From Tamarix chinensis (Eukaryota > Streptophyta > Magnoliopsida > Caryophyllales > Tamaricaceae): a stretch of DNA of 64,000 nt. Made by a program: the position numbers and the translations under genes. The notes under the pieces were generated by a model, which worked only from the letters and a program-made list of their open reading frames with translations, did no database searches and was not told where the DNA came from. Of the stretch, positions 23,752 through 35,155 are shown piece after piece; within the stretch, counting starts at the first letter, position 1, and every line of letters begins with the position of its first letter. The stretch lies in assembly GCA_030549775.1 (NCBI GenBank), contig CM060177.1, forward strand, positions 65,290,638-65,354,637, in the 5' to 3' direction.

Positions 23752-24239
23752 TGGCGGTAATACTTCCCAAAATTCACATTTTATTAATCTGCTTCGCGAT
23801 TATCTTTTAATAAAACGAAATTTTTCAGTAGTGAATTTTGGGGGTGTTACACCACTGCCCATTTTACCTTCCAAAAGCCTCTACAGACTTCCCTCTATCT
23901 TCCCTTACCTTTATTTTCCTCTTTCTTTCCCTCCTCATCTCTTTCTCTCCTTCTTTCATTTTCGGCCACCACTACAATCGTCGTACGCCGCCACCTTTAT
24001 TCTACTCCTCTCCACCTAGGCAACCCTAAACACCCTAACTCCCACCTTCATTCTACCTCTCTTTTTCCCTGCATTCAACTTTTTCCCTTTTCTTGTCTTT
24101 TTTCGGCCACCGCCGCCACCAATGTGCACCACCGCCAGTGCCGCCTGTCACCACCAACCTAAGGTGGAACCCTAAACCCTCTCAACCCTTTTTTTACTAT
24201 TTGTACAAGCCTTATTTATTTTATTTTAATTTATTTCAA

Positions 24240-24341
24240 TTATTTCAAATATATTATTACTACTACTACTACTACTAATGATATTATTATTATTTATATT
24301 TTGGGGCTGAAGCCCTATTCTACTCTTATTATTATTATTAC

Positions 24342-24391
<50 letters not shown>

Positions 24392-24618
24392 TGTTATTAT
24401 TATTATTATTATTATCATCATTATTATTATTATTACTAGTATTATTATTATTTCAAGTAGGGTTGAATCCCTACTTTACTTTACTCTAGGTTTATGCTAT
24501 TATTAGTATCATTATTATTATTATTACTACTATTTTTATTATTAATGTTACTAACATCATTATTAGTATTATTTTGGTAAAGGGTTGAAGCCCTTATTCC
24601 ACCATTTATTTTGAATCA

Positions 24619-24674
<56 letters not shown>

Positions 24675-24730
24675 GTATTATTTTTTTTACCATTATCATT
24701 GTTATCATTATTTTTTTAGTATCATCATTA
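24240..24730 (+). repeat. Trinucleotide repeat block of L1
   Basis: It includes (TAG)n at 24341-24391, (TTA)n at 24394-24440 and (ATT)n at 24620-24674, separated by three short copies of a GGGTTGAAGCCCT-like phrase. L3 has the equivalent block at 37713-38194. Confidence 0.9.
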
Positions 24731-24970
24731 TTATTATTAGGGTAAAGTCTTCAAACCTTATATTATCAACTCTTACAATATTACTATTATTTCTTATATT
24801 TTTAGCAAAATTAGTAATTACTTAATGAAATTTTTATTGATATGTTATTATTTTATCAAAAACCTAGTCTTAGAATAAATTAGTAAATAATAGTATTTTG
24901 GTAGGAGCGAATCTAACCTTTAGATTTTCCCTCATATAGGTGAGACCAGTCAAAGCCCTAAGGAGGCGTA

Positions 24971-24982
24971 GGAGCGTGCTCC
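24971..24982 (+). promoter_or_regulatory. GGAGCGTGCTCC palindrome with nearby donor-like site (L1)
   Basis: GGAGCGTGCTCCAAGACCGG is followed at once by TTTTAGGTAAGGATGTAACT, a good 5' splice-donor match. L3 repeats both (38640-38651, a perfect 12-bp palindrome GGAGCATGCTCC, then TTAGGTAAGGGTGTA). Function unknown. Confidence 0.4.
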
Positions 24983-25414
24983 AAGACCGGCGTCGTTTTA
25001 GGTAAGGATGTAACTAAGGCCTTATGTGTGTTATGTGTATTATGTGTATTACATGCCTTTGATGCCTTATATAATTTCTTGTTGTGTATCATATGCTATT
25101 AGTTGATTATTTTATGTATGGAGCAGCTTGGAATTAAGGTATGCTTAAGTGGCTTCTTATTTTATATGTTGATGTGTATATGTGGTGAAATGTTGTGGAA
25201 TGTGATGAAATGTGGTATGACCCTTTAAGACATGCATGTGAGGATGTTTAATGTGGTTGGTGAGGTGGAAAGGATGAAAAAGGAAAATGTGGAAGTAAGT
25301 TGACCAAATAGAAATAAGTTGACCAAGGGGTGTGAGTTGACCTAAATATTTTAATGGTTCATGAGTGGATGAATAAAAAAGGGATTTTTAAATAAAATAA
25401 AAGAGTGGGAGAAT

Positions 25415-25850
25415 CTATGGTTGTGCATGGGAGAATCTATGGTTTTGTATGGGAGAATCTATGGTTTTACATCGGAGAATCTAATCTATGGTGTTGCATG
25501 GGAGATCTAATCTATGGTTTTGCATGGGAGAATCTAATCTATGGTTTGCGTGGGAGAATCTAATCTATGGTGTTGCATAGGAGAATCTAATATAGGGTTT
25601 CGTATGGCATAATCTAGGGTTTTGCATAGGGGAAGCTAGGGTTTTGTATGGATGGAGTTAGGGTTTTGTATGGAGGAATCTAGAATTTTTCATGGGGGAA
25701 TATAAGGTTTTGTATGGATGGAGCTAAGGTTTTGCATGGAGGAATATAGGGTTTTGCATAGAGGAATCTAGGGTTTTGCATGGATGGATATAGGTTTGCA
25801 TGGGTGAATCTTCCACACATGGGAGTTTTAGGGTTTTGCACGAAAAGTTC
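25415..25850 (+). repeat. AGGGTTTTGCATGGGAGAATCT array of L1
   Basis: About sixteen degenerate units of 23-30 bp. Many contain CTAGGGTTTTG, whose complement includes AAACCCTA, the plant telo-box core. L3 has only about five units at 39045-39150. Confidence 0.9.
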
Positions 25851-26469
25851 GAAAGGTTGCATAGGATGTGTAAAGTCTGCATGGGAGTGAAATTTATGTA
25901 GGGATAGTTGATTTGGGGTGTGAGGAAGGTAATGTAAGTGTTGTTTGGGTGTTTGAACACCTTTGATTGAAAGTAATACATGGAATAATATAAGGGTACG
26001 TAGGAGACCGAGTTAGGGATTGGTGTGACCAGCTAGGGTTTGGTGTGGCTAATTAGGGTTCCATGATAGCGTGTGTACTTGGTGATTAAAGTGTGATGAT
26101 GAAGGAGGAATCTATAGGTTGTGATGTGTAGAGTATTAAAATGATTTGGGTTGTGTAAAGTGGAGTAGGACGGGCCATGTAGGCCTAAACTAGGGTTTCT
26201 AGGGAAAACCCTATAGTAAAATAATGAGTGGACTTGGAGGTGCATAGTAGTGGGCCTTGACCCACATACTTCAGAGTTAGACTTCTAGTGTGAGTTAGAG
26301 TATAGAGGAAAGGTTGTCGGGGAAAGTTAGGAGGTGCAGGGTTCTCATGATATGGTACAGGTTAGTTGGAGGATAAGCGTAGAGGGAGTTAGTCATGCAT
26401 GTCTAGGGTTAAATTTCTGAATAAGACACTTAAGACATTAATCATTTAAAGCAAATGATTATTGAGCCG

Positions 26470-26820
26470 GGTCCAGCCAATCAACCGGTTAGGAATAGTG
26501 GTTAGGTTATCTTACCCTATAAGTGTCTGATCCACCAGCGAATAATAGTGGTTAGGAGCTTTATGCCCTATGTGTTTCCGGCCCACCGGCTATAATAGTG
26601 AGGGATCTTGAGCTCAATAAACCAAACCTGAGTTTGCTAAGACACATAAAAGACACTAAGTACTTATAGTGGAAGACCATGCGAGCAGGAACTAAACCGA
26701 TCCACCAGTAAGGAATAGTGGTTAAGGTTTTCACCTTATATATGACCGATCCACAGGCTATAATAGTGGTTAGGGCATGTTGCCCTATATATAACTGAGC
26801 CACCGGCTAAAATAGTGGGA
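26470..26820 (+). repeat. Dyad arrays of L1
   Basis: Two three-unit arrays with decayed dyads (for example CCGGCCCACCGGCTATAATAGTG, CTGATCCACCAGCGAATAATAGTGG). The first closes with GAGCTCAATAAACC and the second with TGTACTCACAGG, as in L2. Confidence 0.85.
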
Positions 26821-27074
26821 GGTTCATGTACTCACAGGAATTGATAAAAAGATATAGCGTGAAAATGAGTTCTCATAAAAGATTAATTAACTAACTAATC
26901 CAGACTAAAAATGGGCCTTTATGTATTTAACCGAATGATCGTACGATAATATGTTATCATGTTGGACTTTATGCTCTTTTTATTTCTCTGCATGGTTTAT
27001 GTGATTTTATGTGCTGGCCTTAGTGCGCAGTTACCTTGCTCAGTACATAGCGTACTAATCACCCTTTTATGGGT

Positions 27075-28054
27075 TGATGCGTGTACGGTTAGAGTCTCAG
27101 GCTTGGGTGTAATATAAACGGTGCTTTAGGGTTAGGAAAGGTGGAAGACGGTTTAGGGTTGATGGAAAGATAGAAGGGCGGTGAAAAGGGTTTGGATGGA
27201 CAAATGGAGTGACGATTTGGAGTAGGGTTTTCGGTGGAAAAGATAGAGGTGGTGAAGTAAAAAAAAATAGAATGATAGATTAATCTTTAAACCACATAGA
27301 AATAAAGATTAAAGTTTTTTGAAACAAATCATTCACGCAGATTTGACTTGTTACGAGATGAATCCACACAGAATTCGAGTTTAAGCAAGCTTAAGGTTTT
27401 TCTTCTCATTCAAATTGTGTTCTTTCTCTCGATTTCTATCGCTTTAAATAGCCAAAAGTTGTCAAGCCTCCCTTCAAACATTACAATAATCTTGCCACTA
27501 ATCTTTCCTAGAAACATTGAATTCACTAAGACTAGCTAGAAGATTAATGATCTAGCTATTAACAACTTTATTTGACTCAAAATAAAAATAATAATAAATG
27601 ACTTAATACTAGCTAAAAGATATTAAATGATCTGGCTACTAACAACCTTATTTGACTTGAAATAAAAATAATAATAAATGACTTAAGACTAGCTAGAAGA
27701 TATTAAATGATCTAGATACTAACAACCTTATTTGACTCGAAATAAAATAATAATAAATGACTTAAGATTAGTTAGAAGATATTAAATGATCTAGCTACTA
27801 ACAACCTTATTTGACTCAAAATAAAAATAATAATAAATGACTTAAGACTAGCTAGAAGATATTAAATAATCTAGCTACTAACAACCTTATTTGACTCGAA
27901 ATAAAAATAATAATAAATGACTTGATAATAAACGTTACGCTAACTAAAGATCATTGCATGCAGCCCATGCATGAACCTCCATGTTCATGTATCTGTGTGG
28001 AGTAGCATAACCATCTTAGTCGGTGCCGTGACATGTGACTCTGCTCCCACATCA
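27075..28054 (-). mobile_element. Solo LTR of the element E family, nested in L1
   Basis: 980 bp, TGATGCGTG...CCCACATCA on the plus strand, flanked by exact duplications TGGGT (27070-27074 and 28055-28059). It matches both LTRs of element E (54536-55269 and 59593-60496). It splits the L1 phrase that L3 keeps whole (TTTCATGGGTGCTGCTCATTC at 40200). It carries five units of the 81-bp repeat found in those LTRs. Confidence 0.95.
27529..27925. repeat. 81-bp tandem repeat, five units
   Basis: Units read AAGACTAGCTAGAAGATATTAAATGATCTAGCTACTAACAACC, then TTATTTGACTCGAAATAAAAATAATAATAAATGACTT. The copy number differs in the other LTRs of the family: two at 54975-55140 and four at 60045-60370. Confidence 0.9.
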
Positions 28055-28444
28055 TGGGTGTTGCTCATTCCCACGAGTAGAAGGCCCTTCTGACTTTGTG
28101 CCGGTGGACGATGCATATTATGATGCTTTTGATGTCCATGAGGCGTCAGGTGGGCTGAGCATTGATTTTGGGTTTGTTTCGATGATTGGAGTGACGTGGT
28201 CGGATCTTCTCTTATGTCATTATGTTTCTTTATGATATTTCATTCCTGTATTCGATTTTCTTGAATTAAATATTAATGTTTGTACACATTATTCCCTCTG
28301 AAGAATTTTGATTTCGCACTCTGATTTCTATTTTATAATTAATTACAAACTTCTATACGTACTTTGATTTCTATGTTATGATCTTTCTAGTTCTTTTTAT
28401 GAAATCTCGTTTTAAGTTTGAAAATAATCCTCTTTAGCCTTAAC

Positions 28445-28488
28445 ACTTGGTACTGGAACGGTCGGAGTGAACCGGTCTAGTACTAAGT
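28445..28488 (+). promoter_or_regulatory. U5 stem-loop of L1
   Basis: Arms ACTTGGTACTGGAACGGT (28445-28462) and ACCGGTCTAGTACTAAGT (28471-28488) pair over 18 positions with two G-U pairs and one mismatch around an 8-nt loop. It is the longest stem among the copies. Confidence 0.6.
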
Positions 28489-28562
28489 ATGGCGGTAACA
28501 TCCCCAAAATTTATGGGTTTTAATTTAAGTGCTTTTTTTTAAATAGTGAATTTTACAACTAG

Positions 28563-29042
28563 TTTTAGGAAGGATGGGAACAATACTAGGACTGTTCCAG
28601 GGTTAGCTCTGAGAGAAACATAAATGATTCTCACAAAAATGAACATTTAACTCTCGTGTTTTTTATATGGTATGTGTTTTGCACAAATCATTCCTGTGAA
28701 CATGATTTACCATAATCTTGAGGTGATTCTCATTCTGTACCACTTGTACAACCACATGCATGTCATAAATCAAAGAGGTCTTATTAGGTGGTAATGGGTC
28801 TAGGCTTTAAGGTAGTGGATAACTGTAGGATTGTGGTGTGAATAAAATTCTTGGAACCTAGTGGAGTAATTTTCTTTGAAAAAACATCAACCCAATCTCC
28901 TCAGGTGAATTCATTTTTCATCACAACATTATATTTTCACTATCAGAATTTTCTCCCTTTCACCTTTTGATTTTTAATTTTCTTTTCTTTCCTTTCGGAT
29001 TTTTTTTTCTTTTTCTTCCTCCACCTTGATTCCTTTCACCCT
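28563..29042. repeat. Family C copy 2, right part
   Basis: It continues M4-M5 after L1 (TTTAGGAAGGATGGGAACAATACTAGG, matching 14377 onwards) and stops near TTTCACCCTTG, where gag-derived sequence begins. Confidence 0.8.
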
Positions 29043-29641
29043 TGCCATAGTGAGGATAATTTGTTGAACAAGTCTTGAGTATAAGAGGATGGCACTAATC
29101 ATTCTCGCATGAGCTTCTTCATCATTTGCCATAATTTAATTTTTGATATTTATTTCCTCATTCTTTGGTTGGTAAGGTTCTCCCACCAAATAGAGGCATG
29201 ACCCTTAAGCTTCAAGGTGGCTACTTTGAATATTTTATCATCTTTGTACCTTTTAGCCTCAAAATTCCTAGAGTATCTTAGTTCCCATTCTAGGAATACT
29301 TTTGGATTATGTTGGGCTTCAAAATTCGGGATTTTAGTTTTGATATTCCTGAAGTCTCTTCCCTTTTCCTTTCCCATTCTTTTTGGTTCACGGGATGACT
29401 CACTTGTTGAAGAGTCTTCTTCACTTGAAAGGTTTTCAACACCATGGGGGTTCAGTTTGGATGGATTGTTGGGGATAAGTTGTTGTAAAAGAGCTTAGAT
29501 GTGTCCCATTTCTTCTTGTAAGGCTACCAACATGTGATCTATTATTTAAATGTCATGTTGTAGGGCATCAACAACACGATCCCTCCTGTCATCATGTGCC
29601 TCATTGAAATTTAAACCCCTAGGTACAAGATGATCATCCAT
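29043..29641 (-). pseudogene. Truncated Ty3/gypsy gag, minus strand
   Basis: On the minus strand an ATG at 29641 opens MDDHLVPRGLNFNEAHDDRR, interrupted by a stop after about 31 codons. Further on, the frame open at 29377-29150 reads FLEWELRYSRNFEAKRYKDD and then GHASIWWENL, the conserved capsid motifs of gypsy gag. The start choice rests on position: it lies about 390 bp from a primer-binding site and LTR end at 30025-30040. The gene is cut off near 29043 at the family-C junction, so nucleocapsid and pol are missing. Its closest visible relative is the gag at 5179-6260. Confidence 0.75.
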
Positions 29642-30024
29642 AGGGTTATTTTTTATATATAAAATGGGTTCGAAAAAAGTGTAAAGGTGAAGGAGAATTT
29701 GTGTTCTGTATGTTGAGGGTTCAAATGGTTAGGTTTGGGGGAAAATATTTCTTGCAGATTAGAGGCTTGAAAGGGTAGGGTGGTGAAGAAAAAAAAATTT
29801 CTTTACAAATTGAGGGGTTGAAAGGGCTGGATGGTGAGGATATATATATATATATTGCAACTTAAGGGCTTAAATGGCCTACAAAGTGAAGAAATTTCTT
29901 TCTTCCCATAGGGAACGACCTCAAGGGCTGTTATGATAACAAAAAACACTGTGAGTGTTTGGCTTGGAAAATGATGTAGGGCTGATGGTAGAATGAAAAT
30001 GATACCTAATTTATAACAATATAA

Positions 30025-30036
30025 CCTTTGATACCA
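30025..30036 (-). other. Primer-binding site, initiator-methionine tRNA type
   Basis: Minus strand TGGTATCAAAGG, against the usual plant TGGTATCAGAGC. It sits 3 bp inside the LTR end ...CTATACATCA, in the right place for minus-strand priming. Confidence 0.7.
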
Positions 30037-30039
30037 ATT

Positions 30040-31330
30040 TGATGTATAGTGGATACAAAGTGGGTTAAATTTGGTGCTAAAAATTATGGCTGGGTAAGAG
30101 GCCATATAAATGATGGATTTAGAGAAGAGAAGAAGTGTTGAAGATACGAATTATGTAATCTTTAATTCACACACTTGAATCTACCACTTAAGCTATGCAG
30201 CACTTAAGATAAAAGACATAAGATTTTTGAGATAAATCAACCATGGTATGCACTAACTAAGGAGGTAATTTTCACTCATAAAGAGAGAATCAAGATTGAC
30301 CATAAACCCCCTATAACCATCACTTCTTACTCTTATATAGTGTTACAATATGTTTAGTTACAATCCAATTAAACCAGAGCTGATTAGAAACCAAACTAGA
30401 TAATTACTAATTAGTTAACTTTTCTAATTTTCCCCAACCAACCGGAGGATGTGCACCCCTCTTCTATTTAGCCCTTACTTTGGCTGATTTTAGTAGAGTA
30501 TAAGTTATCCCCTAAAGTACACTCTATTACATGATTTTAAATAATAATAAAAATGGTTAACCCTTAAAGTTAACTTAAGAAGGGGCTTCCATAAGTACAA
30601 GTGGAGATTACAAGGTATAAAAAAAGGTTATAATTCTGCACCATGGAAGACTACTGCCTTCCTTTTTTTCCTTGCAAGCTTCAACATGGGGAGGGAGGGG
30701 CTGGACATGCAGACTAAAAAGGATGGTAGGGGTAGTGGGTTGTGTAGGCCAGAGAAGGTGGTAGTGTTAGGTGTTTTTTGTAGGCTGGGAATGGCAAGGT
30801 GTGCATGGGATTTTGAGGCTGCAAAATGTTGAAAAAGATGGCAAGGATGGGGTTGAGCAGGTTGGAAAATGTGGTAAGGGAAGGTACTTTTATAGTTTGG
30901 AAAAAGATAGGGTTTGGGCATGTGGGTTTGGGTTGTAAAGTTTCGAATGTAGGGGCTAGAATGAAGGAGAAAAAGTGGCTAAGTATGACTTTAAGGTGGC
31001 TTAGCTTGATGACATCAAAGGTGTCTTGAAAAAGGCTTGAAGATTGGCTAAAATATGGCTGCAATTTTTGTGACTTGGGAGGACGTTTTGCATGGCTCAT
31101 GCATGGCTTATGCATGGGTGTTTTTTTTCTCACATAATAAGTTGGTAGATTTGGGATGTTTTTGTTTTCCCATAGTGTGTACAAAAAAAATTAGGGGGTT
31201 GGGAAGGGAAAGTTGATGGGAGAAAGTTTAGTGGACACCTTCCCAAATTAGAAGAATTTTGGGGTCATCTAATTTGGGGAGAAGGGTGTTCGAAATGGGA
31301 TTAGATCAAGGGGATGCTCTTACATAAGTT
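30040..31330 (-). mobile_element. 5' LTR of the minus-strand gag element
   Basis: The 3' end, on the minus strand, is ...CCACTATACATCA at 30040. A TATA box (CTATATAAGAG on the minus strand) lies at 30331-30340. The far end is uncertain: sequence stays LTR-like and non-coding to about 31330. Short open frames in it (30628-31184) have no family resemblance. Confidence 0.5.
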
Positions 31331-31450
31331 TCACTTGACTTGACTCAACTCATTTACAGTCCTACACCTCAGGGATTATGCTAGAGAATATGAAATGTGT
31401 CTTCATAGGTTAAAGATCGTTATAACATTTTCAGCTAGCCAAACAATTAC
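31330..31450 (+). pseudogene. Possible gag fragment
   Basis: One frame reads LRDYAREYEMCLHRLKIV, like the conserved S.xxYxxEFxxL stretch of gypsy gag (compare SVKDYIKEFHRLKM near 6070). Only about 30 codons are recognisable, so this is tentative. Confidence 0.25.
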
Positions 31451-31559
31451 CAAAAAAAAAGGAATTATCTGTATATACCGTATTCATCAAAGTAAATTCT
31501 ATCTATATATGCACATCAAACTACCCAATATCATGTACCATGAAAATAATATCATAGAC

Positions 31560-31981
31560 ACATTATAAAAGAACAAAGCAATGTAGTTCTTTAATATTAA
31601 AAAAAATAGCAACCCAAATAGACCAAAACAATAAACAAAAGTGATCAATAAAATAAAATATAATTTATAATGGTAAGCCTATAAATAATAATAATAAAAG
31701 ATAACAAACCAATGCATGAAATAAATAGAGAAATAGAGATAGAGAAAAATTAAAATGGATGGTGGTGAAAACTTTGGTTAGGAAATAGGCTCCGCAGATG
31801 ACTAAATTCTTGATTTTCCCAAAGAAAAAAAAGTCCAAAACTACATTAGTCCCCCCTAAAATTTAAATACATATATACTAATAATAATATTAATTAAAAA
31901 GGTACATAGATTTAAATAAAAACAAAAAAAAGTTGCACAAATTAACATCAATAATCATAATAAATACATAATAATATGACA

Positions 31982-32000
<19 letters not shown>
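31560..32000. repeat. Partial family T unit
   Basis: It shares AACAAAAGTGATCAATA, the GAGAAATAGAGATAGAG stretch and the GTTAGGAAATAGGCTCC region with array 8480-10900. It is a single diverged copy. Confidence 0.5.
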
Positions 32001-32017
<17 letters not shown>

Positions 32018-32622
32018 TACCATTAATAGCATCCAAACTAGTCTATTCTATTTCTACCAAGAGTTTTCATCCTCATTTAGGACTCCATCCTTCTTGAGTG
32101 TTATCCTATTTTTCTTCTTACGCATTATCCTATTTTGCTTAAGCTGGCTAAATATGTCAAAATTAAAGATCAAATGCTTCCTAAACCTTAATACTATGTG
32201 GAATGGTAAATAAATTTCCATTCCACCCCCTCTTATGAATATAAATTGAGGAGAAAAAATTGAGCATCTCTTATAATAATCAAGACCATAAGCATGTAAA
32301 TTAAGTTCATAAATATAGTGCAAGGTGTGATTAGATTTTAGCATTACAAACATAATGAGAAGCTAATAAATGCCCTAGAAATGGAGGAGCAAAGTTCATC
32401 ACTTCAAGGGCACAAAAAAAAAGAAAAGAAAAAGAGCATACTAAAAACAAAAGAAAGATAAGAAAAAGAATAATAATCCAATCATCCAAAAGGATTGTTA
32501 GTGTACAATAATGCCAAATTAAATTTAAGAGGTAAACTAAAACCATCAACCCATGACATATGCCAATTGTATTAAAAAAAAGTAAAAATATATAAACTAT
32601 ATTGCAAATAAGATAATAAGGA
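32001..32622. other. AT-rich spacer
   Basis: Two minus-strand frames of 99 and 118 codons (32054-32687) exist but resemble no family I recognise, overlap each other, and the second runs into LTR B1. I treat them as chance. Confidence 0.4.
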
Positions 32623-33548
32623 TGATGCAGGAGCATCTCATGAACTTCTCGATAATGAAGAATTGGTATACATAACAATGAAGCCAATCATCTTTGATAT
32701 TTGTTATAATATTTCTACCATGGCTGGTGAAGATACTTTAAAATGTTCTTGTAGGTATGTTATATATTTGAAAGAGGATGATACTTAAGATATTTTCATG
32801 TACAAGACATTTAAATATTGAGGCATAGCATACAAGTAGGAGGAGACAACAAGTTCATGCAAAAACCTCATTATTTTGTATAACTTGTTGTAAACCCTAG
32901 GTTATCATCATATATAAATTAATTTTTCATAGCTTATTATTTCATGTATACGTATTTGTCAATTTAATATTTGTAATGCTGTAACTAATTTCATTTAATT
33001 AAATGGCATATTTTACAATTGTTAGTGTGTTATAACTATTTCTAATTATTTTTACACCTAAACAAACCATGGGTTAGGTCATTTACAACAAAATCTATTT
33101 AGTTGCTAAAAAACTAAGGCAAGTAGCTTTAGGGTTGTTGCCAATGTGTATATTTATTAAGTAACAGTTAGTTTAGTTGCTAGGTAGTTAGTAATTTGAT
33201 GTAACAACATGTCATGAGTATTATATATAATCATGATGATCCATTGGACACGATAGTTAGTGAGTGGAATGATAGTCAAGAAATTTTGGATAAGGTTCTC
33301 TCTTGTGTAAGATAGTATCTTCTTCTTAGAAATTAATTAGAGTATTTCCTATCTAGAAACCCTTTAAATATGTTCTTCAGTAAAAATTCAAATTTAACCC
33401 TTTCTTGTGTGAATATTGGTTGAAGATTCACACCCTCCATTTTCATCCATACCTTCAAACCAACCAAACCCATCTTCAATCCTTCCAACCGTTTTTGAAG
33501 ATCATCAAATCCAATCCAATTTCATGGTTTCCAAGTTGATCTGCATCA
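32623..33548 (+). mobile_element. Family B LTR, copy B1
   Basis: It starts TGATGCAGGAGCATCTCATG and ends TTGATCTGCATCA, 926 bp. Inside are GTTCTTGTAGGTATGTTA, ACTTGTTGTAAACCCTAGG, TATA box TTATATATAA at 33221 and TCTCTTGTGTAAGATAGTATC. It aligns end to end with B2 (34236-35155) and with 63270-64000. A primer-binding-like site follows directly. Confidence 0.75.
33221..33230 (+). promoter_or_regulatory. TATA box of LTR B1
   Basis: TTATATATAA here, TTATATATAC at 34831 in B2 and CTATATATACC at 63809 in B3 occupy the same LTR position. Confidence 0.55.
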
Positions 33549-34235
33549 TTTTTTGTATCAAAGCTTGGTTGTCTCTTCAATTCATTCAAATTGCCATCCC
33601 TTCCCTTCATCTTGTTAGCAATATTTTAGTTACATTAACCCATGCACATTGATCTTCAATGTGAATTATAGGTAATCTTCATAATGTTTGGTAGTAGATC
33701 TTCAACCAACCTTTAGTATATCTTCATCCTCCCTTTTAATCTTCAAATTTGAAGTTTGAAGATATTCTATACTTCAACCCATCATCATCAAATTTTATCA
33801 TTCCAAATATTCAACCACCTTCTCTCTATCTTCAACCATCCACCAAACTCATTAAGAACCTATTATCCTCCCATCTTTCCTAAAACAATTTGAATATAGC
33901 CTGCCATATTCGAACCCCATTTCATTTATCTATTTAAATCTCTATCATCTTCAAGTAAGATTCCACCCATTTCTATTAAACATATTTGAATATCACTCTC
34001 ATATTCAAACCATATTACATCTCAGCCTCATCTATTATTCAACTCCTATTATACTCAACTTATCATCATCCTATATCTTCAATCCTTGAAGATTCATCCT
34101 CATCTACAATTTAAATTTCACTCATCCAATTAGAGCACACTACTCTCAGATATTATCCAAGAATCACCTCATCCTAATACCAAATTTCACCAACCATGCT
34201 CGATTATTGCCCTCTCTAATTTCTTAGAAATTATT
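33549..34235 (+). mobile_element. Short non-coding internal region of family B
   Basis: It opens with TTGTATCAAAGCTTGG (33553-33568), a mutated methionine-tRNA primer site, and is only 687 bp, with no gag or pol. It is rich in ATCTTCAA and CATCATC phrases. The pyrimidine bias and repeated CTTCAA words continue after B2, where the same internal sequence starts again. Confidence 0.6.
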
Positions 34236-35155
34236 TGAGCTAGGAGCATGTCATGATCCTCTTGATAATTAGGAATTGACATACTTAATAAAGGAACTAG
34301 TCATCCTAGACCTTTTTCCTAATATTTTATACTATTGCTAATGAAGAGACTTTAAAATGTTCTTATAGGTATGTTACTTATTTGCGAGAAGATTACACTT
34401 GAGACATGCAGATATTTAAGACATTATCGCATATAAAGCTTTCAAACATTCAATCTATAGCACACAAGGAGGAAAAGAAAACAAGTTTAAGCAAATGCCT
34501 TATATTTTTAACTTGCAAACCCTAGGTTATCATATATAAATTAGGATTTCGTAGCTTGTTATTTCATGTATGTGTATTTTCCATTTTAATGTTTATAATG
34601 TTATAATTAATTCCATTTAGTTAGGTGTAGCTTTTGTAGGGGTTTTACAACTAAAATTAACTAATAAAAAAACTAATGGCTACATGTGGAATCAGTAGGA
34701 ACTATCTCAAGTAGTTAGAACTAACTAAGCCAAAAACAATTAGTTTGTTATGCTAATGTATAGGTTGGTTTCCTAATAGCTATTTTGGCTATTAATTGGT
34801 TAAGATTGGTTAAACAACTTGGCATAACTCTTATATATACTCATTGTCTTCCCTTGTACATGATATTGATGAGTTGAATAATAATCAAGCTAAGCTTTGG
34901 CTAAGTTTATTTCTCTCTAAGATAACATCTTCTTCTTATGAATTGCTTGGAGTAATCCTATCTAGAACCCCTTTGAATGTATTATTGAATAAAAATCCAA
35001 ATTTCAAACCTTTTTTTGTTGAATCTTGGTGGAAGGTTCACAATCATTTCATGAAATCTTAAAACCCAAACAAAAATCCTTCTTTAGGCCTTCAAACCTT
35101 TGTTGAAGACCTTCAAACTCATCCTAAAATGTGAATAACAAGTTGATCCACATCA
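34236..35155 (+). mobile_element. Family B LTR, copy B2
   Basis: It starts TGAGCTAGGAGCATGTCATG and ends TTGATCCACATCA, 920 bp. TATA box at 34831. It is followed at 35159 by TGGCATCAAAGCCAGGTT, a good primer-binding site, so this LTR too stands in front of an internal region rather than closing the element. Confidence 0.75.

Larger units (their letters stand above)
18750..23851 (+). mobile_element. Giant solo LTR L2, nested in L1
   Basis: It starts TGTAATACCCCATATTTTTAG, ends GTGAATTTTGGGGGTGTTACA and is flanked by the exact duplication CCACT (18745-18749 and 23852-23856). Length 5102 bp, with no coding region of an element. Modules: AT-rich 18750-19060; pyrimidine-rich 19060-20230; an AT-rich stretch with GCTTGGTAAGATTTGATATTTTGCAGG near 20470-20500 (donor- and acceptor-like sites); GGTAATTT array 20925-22140; dyad arrays 22738-23180; 3' box 23700-23851. 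Termini and length fit Ty3/gypsy elements with very long LTRs, possibly the Del/Tekay type, but no polymerase is present to prove it. Confidence 0.88.
17394..28557 (+). mobile_element. Giant solo LTR L1, host of two nested insertions
   Basis: It starts TGAAATGCCCCAAAAA and ends AGTGAATTTTACA, with 5-bp flanks GCTAG (17389-17393) and ACTAG (28558-28562), a target duplication with one change. Removing the nested L2 (18750-23851) and the solo LTR (27075-28054) with their duplications leaves about 5.07 kb. The order is: AT-rich start; pyrimidine-rich tract with TATA box; (TTC)n; more pyrimidine tract; trinucleotide repeats; palindrome GGAGCGTGCTCC; an AGGGTTTTGCATGG array; dyad arrays; 3' box. 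The end lacks the GGGGGTG seen in its relatives. No internal coding region or second LTR flanks it, so it is a solo LTR left by LTR-LTR recombination. It resembles L3 most. Confidence 0.85.
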
